A stretch of DNA of 64,000 bases from Aporrectodea caliginosa (GCA_020284085.1 JACEVL010000764.1:615869-679868); one strand, 5' to 3'. Positions 22,106-33,515 are shown, counted from the stretch's first letter. Program-made: numbers and translations. Notes: generated by a model from the sequence alone, not told the origin.

Positions 22106-22141
22106 ACGATTATTGTCAACACCAACACTTTACCATAAGTA

Positions 22142-22260
22142 TCATTACATATATCCAGTTTCTTTTTTCTGTCATATATATATATATATATATATATAAT
22201 AACATATATCCAGTTTCTTTGTTCTGTTTTGTGCGAAATAAAGTATATATATTACGGGTG
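22142..22260. repeat. (TA)n with flanking direct repeats
   Basis: ATATCCAGTTTCTTTT/GTTCTGT occurs at about 22149 and 22207, on either side of a (TA)n run, in direct orientation. This is a local duplication around a microsatellite. Bases 22261-23410 hold no gene I recognise. Confidence 0.6.
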
Positions 22261-23414
22261 CAGTAACAGGTTATGTGGACATAGTTTGTTTTCTAGTAGC
22301 TTCAATAACACATTTGTCTCCTGGTGTTTGTCGACATACCTTATTCTTATACCAAACGGTCGCTATTATTCAGTACGAAAATCATGAAAAATGCCGGGTA
22401 TGTCAAATAACCTGATTGTTGCACAGGTTTTTATACACAGATTGCAAGAAAAATCGACAGTATTTGTCATCATACTGGGATACTGCCATGGAATAATGGT
22501 AGAATACTGCCAGCTGCAAAATACCATATGTTGACATACAATATTAATATTATTAAAAAAGGCTATCCTAAAATGATAAGATCTGCACCAAATTTGCAGG
22601 GTATATAGAATACTATATTCCAAGCACGCTGGCATACTTTTTAGCATAAAAGAAGTATGTCGAAATAACTGGTTATTGCTCTGAACGCTTCAATTGTCAG
22701 TAACTTTACGTTGGAACCATTCAAGCTGTAGCTCGAGCTTCCAGTCATCTATTCTTCGAAGTTGTCTAGTAATTCAGTGTAGGATATGTCGTTAATTATA
22801 ATATTATGGGTATCAGGGAAAGCCTCAGACTGCAAACAGTCGCAATTATGGACGATTTGTACAGTCTCAAGAAACTTTAGTCCTAATAAATACTTTCTAT
22901 GATACGTTCTCTGTTCTAATTTCTCTTAAAATTGACTAACTAACTCATCCGAGACTGATTGCACTTGCTCCATTGCAAACTGCTTGACTGAATCGCCTAT
23001 GAATAATATCATAATACCATTACATAATCATTTGTTCAATTGGATTTTCACATGGTGATTGTTGAGAGCCGTTTCCATTAGAATTTACGTTTAGTCCGCC
23101 TCGCTTAGGCCTATTATTGTTGAAGCATCTTTTCTACATTTAGATTTTAGAACATGGTCTCGTCCCACCACCCTTTCGCAATTTTGCCAGATGTTTAAAG
23201 CGGTACTGTCTGATACAGCTACGAGAACAAAGTCGTTTACCTATAAGAAGATGCTAACAAGTGTTTCTTCCAGCCACTTTTTTATACAACCTATGCACTT
23301 ATTTAATTGGTACGCCAACCGTAATTTTATTGGTTCCAGATTCGTGAGAGGCTGCTCGGCCGGGCCCAAAACTGAGGTTGTGCCGGTCGGAAGTCGTCTG
23401 TGTCGTCTTGTTGT

Positions 23415-23760
23415 AAGAGATAACTTCAATAGCGAAGGAGTGGCGCCACCGTACTTAGCCAAAGACTGTGTACCTGCATCCTCAGCTGAGTCAGCTCTAA
23501 GTCGGTCCCGATTGCGTTCGGGAAAGAGCTACGACCTTGTGTGGTGCAGAAAGGCTAGTCGCAAGCTTTCGGTGCATCTGGGCCAACGGTTTCGAATGCG
23601 CTGCCTTTCGCACTCCGTCTTCCGGAACTTTCTATCGAAAGCTTCAGGAAGAAATTAAAGACTTTTCTGTTCACGTCATCTGACTTAACCGAGCTGCTAC
23701 TAGCAGATATGTGGTGTATTTAGTTATATTAACTTGCACTCTATAAATCTTCTTATAATA
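23415..23760 (+). pseudogene. LINE RT C-terminal fragment
   Basis: One frame reads GVAPPYLAKDCVPASSAESA, then SRSRLRSGKSYDL. After a shift, another reads NALPFALRLPELSIESFRKK and LKTFLFTSSDL. These are the APPYL...R..LRSA...L and W(N)ALP..LR....S..SFRK.LKT.LF blocks at the very C-terminus of CR1/L2-group RTs. It differs from LINE A and B and has no recognised 3' UTR. Confidence 0.65.
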
Positions 23761-26340
23761 ATACTATGCACATGCATACGTAGTGCATACTCTGTCCAAT
23801 AGCTTAAACTACCTCAAGCAAGAAGATTTTTGTAGTAATTATTAATCTCGTTCATGGTTCGATGACGGGGCTAGTCGTATTTATGTGTCTAGGAATATAT
23901 ATGAATTTTGTAAGCCAGCAAAAGGTGCTGAGAACGGCTGAAAGACAGAGGAGACCTGGAATTAGGCTTTAGGTTGGGGTCGAAGTTCTTACTTACCATC
24001 TGTACATTTGCGGTTCCGTGGTTGTGGACAGAGATGGTACGATAGCTAGAATTGCTAATCGCTTGGAATTAGAATTAGCTACTGAAATTTGCTAATCGAT
24101 TAGAATTAGAATTCACAGCAGCTAATAGATTAGCAGTTAGAATTAGATTTCGATAATCGATAATTCGATACATATAGGCCTATTTGCTTCATGAATCTGT
24201 CAAATTTTAATCAAAGCACAGCAAATTCCTGTAGCTTATTATAATACCTAGAGCTATGGCCTATAACAACACCTACAGCTATTAGCCTATGAAAATACCT
24301 ACAGCTATAGCCTATTACAATACCTGAAGCTGTAGCCTATTACAATAGCTAAAGCTGCAGCCTATTGGAATACCTAGAGCTGCACAACTGCTGTTTGTGA
24401 GAACAGTCCACATACCAGCAAGCAACACCACATTGGTCTATACATGCTGCAATTATTGATATTGCGGTAAAACTGCATTTTAGCATATTTAGTTACTTAG
24501 TTATCTAACCAACTAGGCCTACGACCTTGCAAGTAAGCTATTTCAAATTGGCTGCATCGCTAGGCAACATTTTGTTGAAGTCATTACGAACAAAACTTAC
24601 ACCATTGATATGAATAAAACCAGTAAATTCGTCTTCAAAACTTGGCACAACTGATGTTATGATTAATTCAAAGATCAATTCTATCGCTTATTGATGGAAA
24701 GCATTATTTTGAAATTTAATTCTAAAACGCAGGAATGTAGCAGATTAAAGCGTGTACCGGGGTAGTCTACTTTATTTTCCTTCAGCAGGCATAATACTCC
24801 TTGCTTAGATTGGTATTGAATTAGGTTTTGTAAAATATTTGTAAGTTCTGCTGTCATTACAGTCGTGCAATACGCAAACTACGTGCCACGCTTTTGATAA
24901 ATTGAAATAGCATTTATAGTTGTCAAAAAATCTACAATGCACTTTTTGCACATTTTATTTCTTCAAGTTCTGTTGTTGTTCTATGTGGCTTTGTTAACAA
25001 TTTAAGATTTCTAGGCCACATGAAAGAGGTATACATTTAAAATCGTTGAGTACCAGTTCAAGTCTTACTTACAATGATAAGTTTTTCTCCTGAAATTACA
25101 GCGCTCAAGCAGACGTTGAAAACTTATAAATGAAAACACTTTAACTCACGTATGTTTCTCAATGAGCTATAACGAAATCTTCGCGTAGTGTACAAATGAA
25201 AAAGAAATGAACGTGTAAAAGCTATAACCTTTACATGAACCAAATATAGCAATATTGTGCCTGAACTTAGCAATATTACGAAAGGGTCCAACACCAACTT
25301 AAGTAGTCCTTCAACGTGAAGAGTATATCGTTTATGACCACGAAGGCAAACTATCTTCTGATCTCGACATGGCGCAAGCTACTTGTGCCAACTGAGTGCG
25401 TAGACATGTGCGTGCATGTTTCAGTAAAGACTGGATGACAGCCATTTCAAAATGCTGTGGTAACGCAGGTAGGTGTTCATAGAACAGTTTGCAACCCTGA
25501 CACACCTAAACCGCTTGGCCTCTAAATGCACAAAGCCATTGTAAGGTTGACAAGTACTTTGCCAGAAAAGTATGGAGGTGATCGAATTACAAAATGGTGC
25601 TAAGTGAAAACATCGAAACTTACATACAGATCGGAATAAACTAAAACGTTATTATTATGAAAAGTAGCCTTGTTGTTCGACTGAGCTCTACAAACGAACA
25701 TGATATCTTGCAGCAGAGCCTGCCTTCGAATGAGTTGCATGATAATATAACAGTTGACATTTTTATTACATTAGCAATTTATAACAACAAGGACAAGGGC
25801 GAAAACCAACTCAGAGGTGCTTCAAGACGACAGGTAGTCGTTGTGCAGTACGAAGACAAACAATTTTATAGCAGGAGGGCAAGCTATGTACTAGATATAT
25901 GGCAGACCGGTACGTGACTTTTGCTCGCCACTCATACGTCCTGCATCGAGCGCAAACTACCTGTATCAACCAGTGGCGTACCTAGGAGGGCAACGTGTAG
26001 TTCAGCTGCTACGGGCGACAATATCCTATAGGTGAAAATGGCGCAAAATGAAATTTTTGGACACATAAATATATATATTATCTGCGTCCCAACTATAAAT
26101 GATAAAATACAACGGGCGTCCATATCTTCCTTTATAAAAGAGCAAAAGACTTCCGACCACAAACCTCGATCTCGATACAAATTGTGTACAGTTATACAGG
26201 CCTATCGAGTTTCAATTCTGACTTGAGATGAACGAGTCGCTATCCTCTTTGGTATATATTCACACACTATAATTACAATATTATGCAATCAAAAATAAAT
26301 AAATAAATATATACGCTTAATTAAATCAGCGACTCCTTAC
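23761..26340. other. No gene recognised; repeats at 24.06-24.38 kb
   Basis: Bases 24045-24165 contain clustered AATCGATTAG/GAATTAGAATT palindromic motifs. A minisatellite follows at 24237-24380, about five copies of a 27-base unit containing CCTACAGCTATAGCCTATTA. The rest is AT-rich without recognisable coding sequence; small frames at 25657 and 26032 have no motif. Confidence 0.5.
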
Positions 26341-26344
26341 AAAT

Positions 26345-26640
26345 ATTAATTATTTATTTTTCTTCTTCTGGTTCTCTGCCTCCTTGGCAGGTTCAAATGT
26401 CCAACGTCGCCATTCCACTCGCTGTTGGGCCTCTTCTTTGAGCTTTCCGTATCCATCTGTCATCATCCAATCCAGCATCATCTGTATTGATCTTCCTCTT
26501 GCTTGCCTCCCCTAAAGTTTTTAACTGTATTACAGCCTGCAAGGCGCCATCTGTCTTACTGCTCATTTTTACAGTCGACCCCCTTAAGGAGGTCAACCTC
26601 ATGGGATACCATTCAACCATCTCCCTCCCCAATGCAGCTC
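26345..26640 (-). pseudogene. LINE D 3' end fragment
   Basis: The minus strand matches the fragment at 56.53-56.75 kb: both carry the plus-strand text TTCTTCTTNTGGTTCTCTGCC, then GGCAGGTTCA and GTCGCCATTC. The protein reading there ends with [20 protein letters not shown], a common C-terminus of a LINE family. This copy is broken by stops. Confidence 0.55.
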
Positions 26641-26730
26641 ATTGTTAAGTTGTTTAACAGGAGTCTAATTTAACTGTATGGCAGCCTGCAAGGCGCCCAT
26701 CTGTCCTACTGCTAATTTTTACAGCCCCTC
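26519..26730. repeat. Tandem duplication of about 62 bp, spaced 148 bp
   Basis: TTAACTGTATTACAGCCTGC with ...AAGGCGCCATCTGTC... at 26519-26582 recurs with small changes at 26668-26727. It looks like a local segmental duplication inside or beside the LINE D fragment. Confidence 0.6.
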
Positions 26731-28425
26731 AACTGCCTCTGTCTTTACTCGCACTCCTTTGCTAGTATTCTTTTTATCAAGACGTATGGGCTTTGAGGCT
26801 AATGGTTCGGTGATCCAAGCATTGTTTATCTAGTATAATATGTACGAAATATTCACAACTGCTTGGAAATTCAAATGGATCTTGGCTGTAACAACTGACT
26901 CGAAAAGGTTAATACTCTTTCAGTTGATCATCGATACTTAGCCTATACAGTATGAAATATTGATTTTTGTTACATAATATTATGACCAATCCATTGCGTA
27001 GAATAGAATTTTTCTACATCCAAAGTCACTTTACAACCGTGAACTCCAAATTCCTAAAACACCTCATGTAAGGTAAACGGAGGTCACACTTATTCACGAG
27101 CGCTATGTCTTGTCAGAGGTGGAAAGCCTAAAGAGAGAACGCAGAAGAGTTGCTAAGGCGGATTTAGTTGACGAAGAGAAATCTTGAAAGTCGGGACAGG
27201 AAAGCTGAGAAGACTGTGAAACCTAAATATAAACATATATAACATAATTTTATGCACAATTATAATAACAGTTTTTCTGAACACTGCGCTATAAAATTTT
27301 GTTACAATTTATGGAGCTGCGTATCCTTGGCGTGAAACTTGCCACACAACGTCTGTCATATTTGTAAATATACTAGCGATAGACCGTTTTCCATTGCGTA
27401 GAATAGAATTTTAAAATTGTGTATAAAATCTTAAGATCGTTTCCGGAAGTCGGGAATAGGCGCGTTCGACTACTTTCGGTGCCATGTATCAACTTGCTCG
27501 AACTGACTGCCTCAATCTACCTACCTACCTTTCTCTAATAAAATCTCCCGAAATTGGCTTCCCTATTCTTCTAGTACCCTCTAGTAAATCTTCCGCAATG
27601 TTGTTCACAGCCCGATCATTCGATCAACCTCCTCCCGAAGGCTAGCCTACCTCAGAGCACGCTTCTGTAGGCCATTCTAATATCAAGCGACCTGACTCTC
27701 CAAGAAACTACCTCGGACCAGTACAGTTGTCTAGGCCTATACCATACTTTTGCTTTCTTACGCAGCAGTGTGCGAGATCCTTCGCCAGTGTCCCCATGCT
27801 CCTCCACGGTCTTCACTAGAATCAGACGATTATTAGACAATGACTTCACAAATTCCGGTTTAGAACTGTTTACATTTCGAATTTACGGCTATTTGTGCAG
27901 ATTTATTCATAATTTCGTAGGCTTTACAATTACGTAGAAATCGGAAGTAAAATATACACGGAATCTACGTATAAAGAATGACGTCACGGTATTCATAATA
28001 TAAGTGTGTAAGTAAGGTAAAGTAGTAAACGACCAGTAACCGTAGACACATGGCCAACGATTAAGTCACTCAACGTCAACAAGTCAACAAGTAATTATCC
28101 ATGTTTATAAGCGTGCAGACTTCAGAAAAAATTCCAAGACTGCTACTGAAAATCCCCGGATCCATGTCGATCCCCAAAATCTCAAGATCTTGGGGAAAAT
28201 TCCAAGGAGTGGTCGTACTCCCTCGGATTGCGCTTCTGCAAGTTCTGCCGCGCTGTCCTTTCCCTTATATTATAGCCGCTTGACGTCAGGACGCGTCTGG
28301 AATTAGTAATTACTAACCCTCTCACACACCCAGTTCCGTCTTGTTGCATTCATAATTATTCGCTTCAACGATTCTCGTCGACATTTAAACTGTTCTTTTA
28401 GTCGTGACTTCAACAACTAACTTCC
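26731..28425. other. No gene recognised
   Basis: CCATTGCGTAGAATAGAATT occurs at 26991 and 27392 as a direct repeat 400 bp apart. Small frames show no motif. Confidence 0.5.
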
Positions 28426-28605
28426 TCTGAAGTTCGACGTTTGTTTGTTGATCACACTCTCGAACAAACTTTTAATTCAGCACTCAACACCTGGATGTCC
28501 CTTCGTTTCGCTGGCCCAGGCTCTGACGCCGGTTGAGAGCGCTGCTGATTTTGGGCGGCTCTATATAAATGTTCGATTACATTACATTGCATTACATAAC
28601 AAGTT
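28426..28605 (+). repeat. LINE A 3' terminus
   Basis: It ends GCGCTGCTGATTTTGGGCGG, then CTCTATATAAATGTTCGATT and (ACATT)n at 28577-28598. A short decayed C-terminus (FNSALNTWMSLRFAG) precedes it. Confidence 0.6.
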
Positions 28606-28639
28606 ATGCTTAGTCTAGTGATTTTGCTGTACGCGTCCC

Positions 28640-29755
28640 GGAGAGGCAGATTACGTTACCTCTGTGAACTTCTGGAACAAGTACAAGGTCTCCAGTGGAT
28701 CATGGGTTGCTTTTGTTGCCCGGCTTCTCGATTCTGAGATGAATTCCAGTACTTCCTTGTACCACTGGTCTCCAAGGCGACTGCTACAAAGGCATGGGAT
28801 ACCAGTGATGGTGACATACTTACCTCTTGTCGACGCATCTGAGTGGAGGGTGGCTTAGCCTGCCCTGACCGATGTGTAGACAACATGAGGGGTAAGAGTT
28901 GTTGGTCACAGAGGGAGTTAGCATCCAATCGCCAGAATGGGACCCCGTGAGGCTAAAAGGCGAGCTCGATCGCACTCTTCAAGAGTGGACTCAAGTATTC
29001 TCTGGCAGGACTTACCTATACATGGGATCCCACTTTTTTTATGGTTAGCATTCTGTTCCCACTAGTGGCTGCGCACCTGTCAGGGACATTCAGATGTCGA
29101 GTGCTGAATTCATAAGTTTACATGGTATCACAGTCAACTCTTGTATGACGCGCGACTGCAGTTCGCTTATATAATCGCTGCAAAAGCCAGGTAGGCGGAA
29201 TGTGCGAGCGTAGATGGACAGCAGATTCCCAGACTACCATCTCTTACCGGCAACATCCAGGTCCACATTCAAGATCTCTCAATCAGGTCGAACAGAGCAA
29301 TGGCGGGGCTCTCAGCATAAACGGTTTTGAGCATACTCTATGACAGCTTTGGAACACTCAAACTGTTTTCAGCAGAACCAGAGCGTCATGCGTGAAGTAG
29401 AGATAGTCTTGTAACTTCTCTCTAATGAACGTAAGCATTCATTCGAATGACCTTATCCATAGCTGGACCAAGCATCATTAGTGCGCCCAGAAAGGTCATC
29501 TCCTCAAAGGTTATGTTTTTGAACTCGTAAAAATGTCGGCTGATAGGCCGACACTTGAATTTTATGGCAAGCTTGCATTTGTTACGGTTTAACAGCAATC
29601 CCAATGTTCTTAGATTCCTGCGCAACAGATGAACATTGGCGGTCACAGTCTCCTTGCTATAACTCAAAATCAGGTCATCCAAGTACCCAAAAAGAGCAGA
29701 AACGTTGCTAATGATTATTGCGAAAGTCGTAGACCAGAAATCGTGCAATACCCCT
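28640..29755 (-). pseudogene. Non-LTR RT fragment with YLDD motif
   Basis: Minus frame 29748-29422 (108 codons) reads LFGYLDDLILSYSKETVTAN, then LRTLGLLLNRNKCKLAIKFK, then TFLGALMMLGPAMDK. YLDD is the catalytic loop of motif C; GL.LN..KC and LLGA follow as in the marine-invertebrate RT family also represented at 1.98 kb. Further down (28928-28656) SHAFVAVALETSGT fits that family's late F.P.A.ETSG block. Extensive decay lies between. Confidence 0.5.
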
Positions 29756-29839
29756 ATGCTTGGAATTTATAATTCAGGGATATTCATGAGTTTGATCGTA
29801 GATAGTCAATTATGACATGTATAACTTAATTCTACCACA

Positions 29840-29978
29840 TTTATATATAATACCCAAGTTCTCGCTATGACTCATCGATCGAAACTATCGGAAATCCCCA
29901 AGGTATCGATCGATGAGTCATCGATGAGTCAAAGAGTTCCCAACAGTTTCGATCAGTCGTCAGTTTTGATGATGAGTC
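29840..29978. repeat. Probable terminal region of the virus-like element, with hairpin
   Basis: It lies directly downstream of the integrase stop. A perfect inverted repeat with 16-bp arms occupies 29867-29882 and 29906-29921 (ATGACTCATCGATCGA) with a 23-base loop. GATGAGTC is repeated again at 29923-29930 and 29971-29977. Integrase genes of Polinton/adintovirus-type elements usually sit next to a terminal inverted repeat, so this may be that end. The opposite end is absent from the window. Confidence 0.4.
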
Positions 29979-29979
29979 G

Positions 29980-30905
29980 TCACACGGTCGTTAAGTCTTC
30001 ATTATTGACCCACGAATTAAAGGACTCGGGATAACCAAGCCATTTTACGAGTGATTTCTTTCCGCGTTTCCTGATAACCTTCTCGATTCTAAATAATTCT
30101 TGAGTCGTCTTCTGTAGCTCTTGCTCGTAGAATGAGCCTTGAATTTCTTCTCCGTTATAATCTTTAATCTTATAGGTTGGAGGATCAGTGTATTGAACTC
30201 CAGACACGGTAAACACCTCTTCAGACCATCTCGCCGTGTATCCTTTTTCAAATGTAGTCTTTTTCTTCGTTATTCTAACTTTATCACCTACCGAGAACAT
30301 AGGCTTAATGGGTTCTGAAATTTCATCACCGTACAAGTTCATCCATACAGTCTTTTCATTATTTTTCAGGCTCGCTTTTGCAGGCGTCATTTTAATAGAA
30401 GAATGTCTCGCGTTATTATAATTACTAACCATTTCGCCTAATACATCGATATATCTTCGAGTTGAATTAGCTGTAAAATACTTAAACATTTTATCCCTCA
30501 TCGTTCGATTCCATCTCTCAACTACACAGGATTTCTCCTCATTTTCAGTGGAATATAACTCAACTAAATTCTTTACATCCTTATTATAAAATTCTTTTCC
30601 TTTATCTACCCATACTTTACCTGGTTTTCTTCCGCTCTTTAATATTTTCAAGAAACCACTAGCTGTAGATTTTCCGCTCTTATCATGTAGTGGCACGATC
30701 CAACCATACTTTGAAAATACATCTATAACCGTTAACAAGTATTTCACACCATCGTTATCTTTAGCGAACGCCTGCATATCGATCAGATCAGCTGCCCAAA
30801 TGTCATCTATACCCCCGACGTACACCTTCCTTTTTCTAAAATGCCTTACTACGGGTTTATGTAATTCTTCCGCTAGTTCATCAGTCCATTTTAAGCTTTT
30901 TTTAA
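29980..30905 (-). CDS. Retrovirus-like integrase with chromodomain (adintovirus/Polinton type)
   Basis: It would insert the element's DNA into the host genome. From the GTG at 30825 the frame reads GGIDDIWAADLIDMQAFAK (first catalytic D), KVWVDKGKEF (second D) and CVVERWNRTMRDKM (E), the D,D,E of the rve fold. After that comes an SH3-like GDKVRI segment, and a C-terminal chromodomain (EKVIRKRGKKSLVKWLGYP, then SWVNNEDL, residues about 240-281). The frame stays open upstream to about 30905 (WTDELAEELHKPVVRHF) without an ATG and overlaps the end of the next gene, so the true start is unclear. No N-terminal zinc domain is seen. It resembles the worm F54H12.3 class of transposon-derived integrases. 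The catalytic frame is intact. Confidence 0.88.
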
Positions 30906-31406
30906 ACCTAATCCCAAACTCGATTTAGCTGATAATATAGGTTTAACTAAACTCCTCTCTATTCGTTCTCGTAAGCTTGGATTAGAAATATTATTCAAAG
31001 CATTAATCATAGTTCTATCAGCTACATTCCTATTAGCCGTATCGGAGTATTGATTGTAAGCTAAATCGTGAATATAAGCAGCATTATCGACCCGGTCAAC
31101 GGGTTTAGACCACTCTTTAGGAGTGCCATCGGGATTCAGTCTCAAATCTAATCTAGTTCCAGGTCCCGTAAACTGATGGCCTGGTAAATGCATCTCACCT
31201 GGAAATTTAGCCCACGGTAGCTTAATGCCGCTTGTAACTGAATTTAGAGCACTGACTAGATCGCCTCCTTGTGCTGCTTTCACGAATTGAGTTTTAGTAG
31301 TTCCACATACAGCGCATACGCCTCGAAGCATAGGCCTATTATTTTTACTGACGACGTTCTGAATATCTTTCGTTTCGGTTTTTCTCTTACACTTTACGCA
31401 ATACAT
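30891..31406 (-). CDS. Zinc-ribbon / phospholipase A2-like protein (parvovirus VP1-like fold)
   Basis: 171 codons from ATG 31406, intact. Residues 1-38 hold two CxxC pairs (CVKC and CAVCG), a small zinc ribbon. From about residue 66 comes a PLA2-like domain: LPGHQFTGPGTRLDLRL contains the calcium-loop-like GPGT, and RVDNAAYIHDLAYNQYSD contains the catalytic HD plus a following Y. This arrangement is known from parvovirus VP1 unique regions and from adintovirus-type elements, where it is thought to help virions leave endosomes. It is transcribed away from the ATPase gene; the two ATGs are 33 bp apart, leaving room for a bidirectional promoter only. It overlaps the integrase frame. Confidence 0.8.
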   Translation of the reverse strand: MYCVKCKRKTETKDIQNVVSKNNRPMLRGVCAVCGTTKTQFVKAAQGGDLVSALNSVTSGIKLPWAKFPGEMHLPGHQFTGPGTRLDLRLNPDGTPKEWSKPVDRVDNAAYIHDLAYNQYSDTANRNVADRTMINALNNISNPSLRERIERSLVKPILSAKSSLGLGLKKA

Positions 31407-31439
31407 CGTTATTTTAAATACAAAAACATTTATATTAAA
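31407..31439. promoter_or_regulatory. 33-bp divergent intergenic gap
   Basis: The gap between the ATGs of the PLA2-like gene (minus) and the packaging ATPase gene (plus) is AT-rich (ATTTTAAATA, then TTTATATTAAA). TATA-like motifs suit compact bidirectional expression. This is inference from layout only. Confidence 0.3.
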
Positions 31440-32233
31440 ATGACTATGGAAGTTAAGGATTTATCGTGGAACGAAAACGCATCGAAAAGATTAAATAACC
31501 CGCTATTACCTAGAAGTATACGAGGTTTAATCGTAGGAAAATCTGGTTGTGGGAAGACGACTTTACTACTGAATTTACTCTTAAGACCCGAATGGTTAGA
31601 CTACGATAACCTACAGGTATTCGGAAGATCTCTCTTTCAACCGGAGTATAAGATACTTAAGAAAGCGTTCGAAGAAAAATTACCGAAAGAAGCAATCGTC
31701 GCACTATTCGATTGTAAAGACGAGATTATGAAGAAAAACGTATTCACCAGCGTTTTTCGTTGAGGAAATGGCTAAAATTTGTACCGAGAAAACCGATATA
31801 ACTGCCAGTTCTTTGAAAGTTCCGAAGACGTGCCAGATCCGAGAGATTTGAAGCCGTGAGAAGAAGAACTTGATGATCTTTGACGATCTTCAGTTAGAAA
31901 AGCAGAACAAATGCGAGGCCTACTACATCCGAGGAAGGCATAGCAACGTTGACTGCTTCTACCTCGCCCAAAATTATTTCAAACTACCGAGACAAACCAT
32001 AAGAGAGAACGCAAATTTTATCTGTTTGTTTCCTCAAGACTCAGAAAAATATTAATCATATATACAACGATCATGTAGGAGTAGTAGACATGCCACTGGA
32101 AGAATTTAAGAAACTATGCAAAACTGTTTGGAAACGTCCGCACGGATTCCTAGTAATCGATTCAACTAGCGGCGCTGACAAAGGAAAGTATAGATGCGGA
32201 TTCGATGAATTCTACATACCGACGACTATTTAA
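31440..32233 (+). pseudogene. A32/FtsK-HerA-like packaging ATPase, frame broken
   Basis: In intact relatives this ATPase pumps the genome into the capsid. From ATG 31440 the frame contains the Walker A GLIVGKSGCGKTTLLLNLL (about residue 32-50) and ends at a stop at 31761-31763. The homologous reading then moves to a second frame, holding the Walker B LMIFDD (31871-31888), and to a third frame for the last 60 codons to the stop at 32231-32233. The shifts coincide with a T5 run (31753-31757) and an A5 run (32045-32049), and there is a stop at 31849-31851. Either the gene is decayed or the homopolymer shifts are sequencing errors. The expected family length is close to the total span (about 264 codons). 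Confidence 0.82.
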
Positions 32234-32260
32234 AATAATAATCTCATTATTAAAAAAAGA

Positions 32261-33078
32261 ATGGAATCTGCTCTCGAAAAGCTGTCGACTATCATGGAAA
32301 AAGTGGAACGTAACACGAGCCCAAAATCGTCGTTCTATATTTTGGTGAGTAAAAAGAACGCGAAGATTAGGACTCAGTTTAATCCGCTAATCGAACTGGA
32401 CGCGAGTAAAAAGTATGAAATGTGTCTTTTGAATCTAGAGACTTATTTTAGTTTTCCGAATATTGACGCTACAAACAACCATTTCAGATATACACCCAAC
32501 GCCGATAGAATATCGGCTGAAACCAGAGACCATGAATGGTTTGATGTATTCATTCCGGAGGGGTGTTATGAAATTACAGATGTAAACGATTACCTGCAGA
32601 GAATCATGAAAGAGCGTGGGCATTATAATGATGCCGACGCACAACCTAATATTTCGATAGAACCAAATAGTAATACGTTAAAATCCGTGCTAACTATTGC
32701 GCCGAATTATAAAGTTGATTTTACATCGGACAACTCGATTAGAACGGTCCTAGGTTTCAATCGCCGGACATATTCGGAGGGGTATAACGAATCCGAACAA
32801 ATAGTAAACATAATGAACGTAACCAGTTTGAGAGTAACGAGCGATGTAATCGGGGCTTCGTATACCAACGGATCGACGGCGAACGTGTTATATTCGTTTT
32901 TCCCTAACGTGGGACCGGGTTATAAGATTATCGAAGTACCCACTAATTTGGTGTATCTTCCAGTCACGCTGAGCACGATTTCATCGATGGAGACGAAGCT
33001 TACCGACCAAAATGGAAAGTTGGTTAACCTTAGAGGAGAGGAATTGTCGATTAGATTTCACATAAGAGAACATAAGAG
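32261..33078 (+). CDS. Penton-like minor capsid protein, 3' end cut by an LTR
   Basis: About 272 native codons from ATG 32261. It reads SSFYILVSKKNAKIRTQFNP, YEMCLLNLETYFSFPNID, then WFDVFIPEGCYEITDVNDYL, SVLTIAPNYKVDFT and ends LRGEELSIRFHIRE. The overall pattern, with a beta-rich body and a terminal (L/F)RGE...(V/I)R(F/L)HIR, is what I recall for penton-type proteins of Polinton/adintovirus elements. At 33079 the retrotransposon LTR begins; the open frame continues about 20 codons into LTR sequence, which is fortuitous. Probably only the last few native residues are lost. It is 27 bp downstream of the ATPase stop, in the same orientation. Confidence 0.65.
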
Positions 33079-33491
33079 AACTCTTTTCTTTCTTAGTTGT
33101 GACCTACCTCAAAACTTTCCTTATCTCTACATATAAATTGCTCAACGTCTTCTAACTGTTTAAGAATTAAATTGACACAGTTCTTTGAATGTTTCTTTCT
33201 TTCTTCAAACACAGTTTAATAACAACAACTCAACTCTTGCCTTACAACAACTGTACTACACTGTATAGTTCAAATTGACTGTCATCAGCAGTTTCTAAGT
33301 TTGGCGCGCTAACTGCACGTGTACGAGAATCTACCGTCAGCCAATGTTTAGGCTACTTTAGGCCAAGCGCCCACGAGCCGACAGCGCAACTAAGGCCTAA
33401 GACTAAAACCGCTTAACAATCGATACACATTATATATATATCAACCTAAAGAACACCTGTGCTCATTATATATGCAAAACATTTGTTCACA
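33079..33491 (-). repeat. 3' LTR of the Gmr1-like element
   Basis: 413 bp. On the element's strand it begins TGTGAACAAATG and ends AAGAAAGAAAAGAGTT. By eye it differs from the 5' LTR at roughly ten positions (for example aaaactttcc/agaactttcc and gtgtacgagaat/gtgtaaagagaat), so identity is about 97-98%. Confidence 0.9.
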
Positions 33492-33492
33492 T

Positions 33493-33515
33493 TACCTCCT
33501 TCCCTTTCTTTGGAT
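33493..33515 (-). promoter_or_regulatory. Polypurine tract
   Basis: On the minus strand AAAGAAAGGGAAGGAGGTAA lies immediately before the 3' LTR, the expected primer for plus-strand DNA synthesis. Confidence 0.85.

Noticed and set aside
32261..33136. Full 291-codon length for the penton-like protein
   Set aside because: The last 19 or so codons lie in the LTR and the same reading recurs at the other LTR (39.5 kb), so they are not native.
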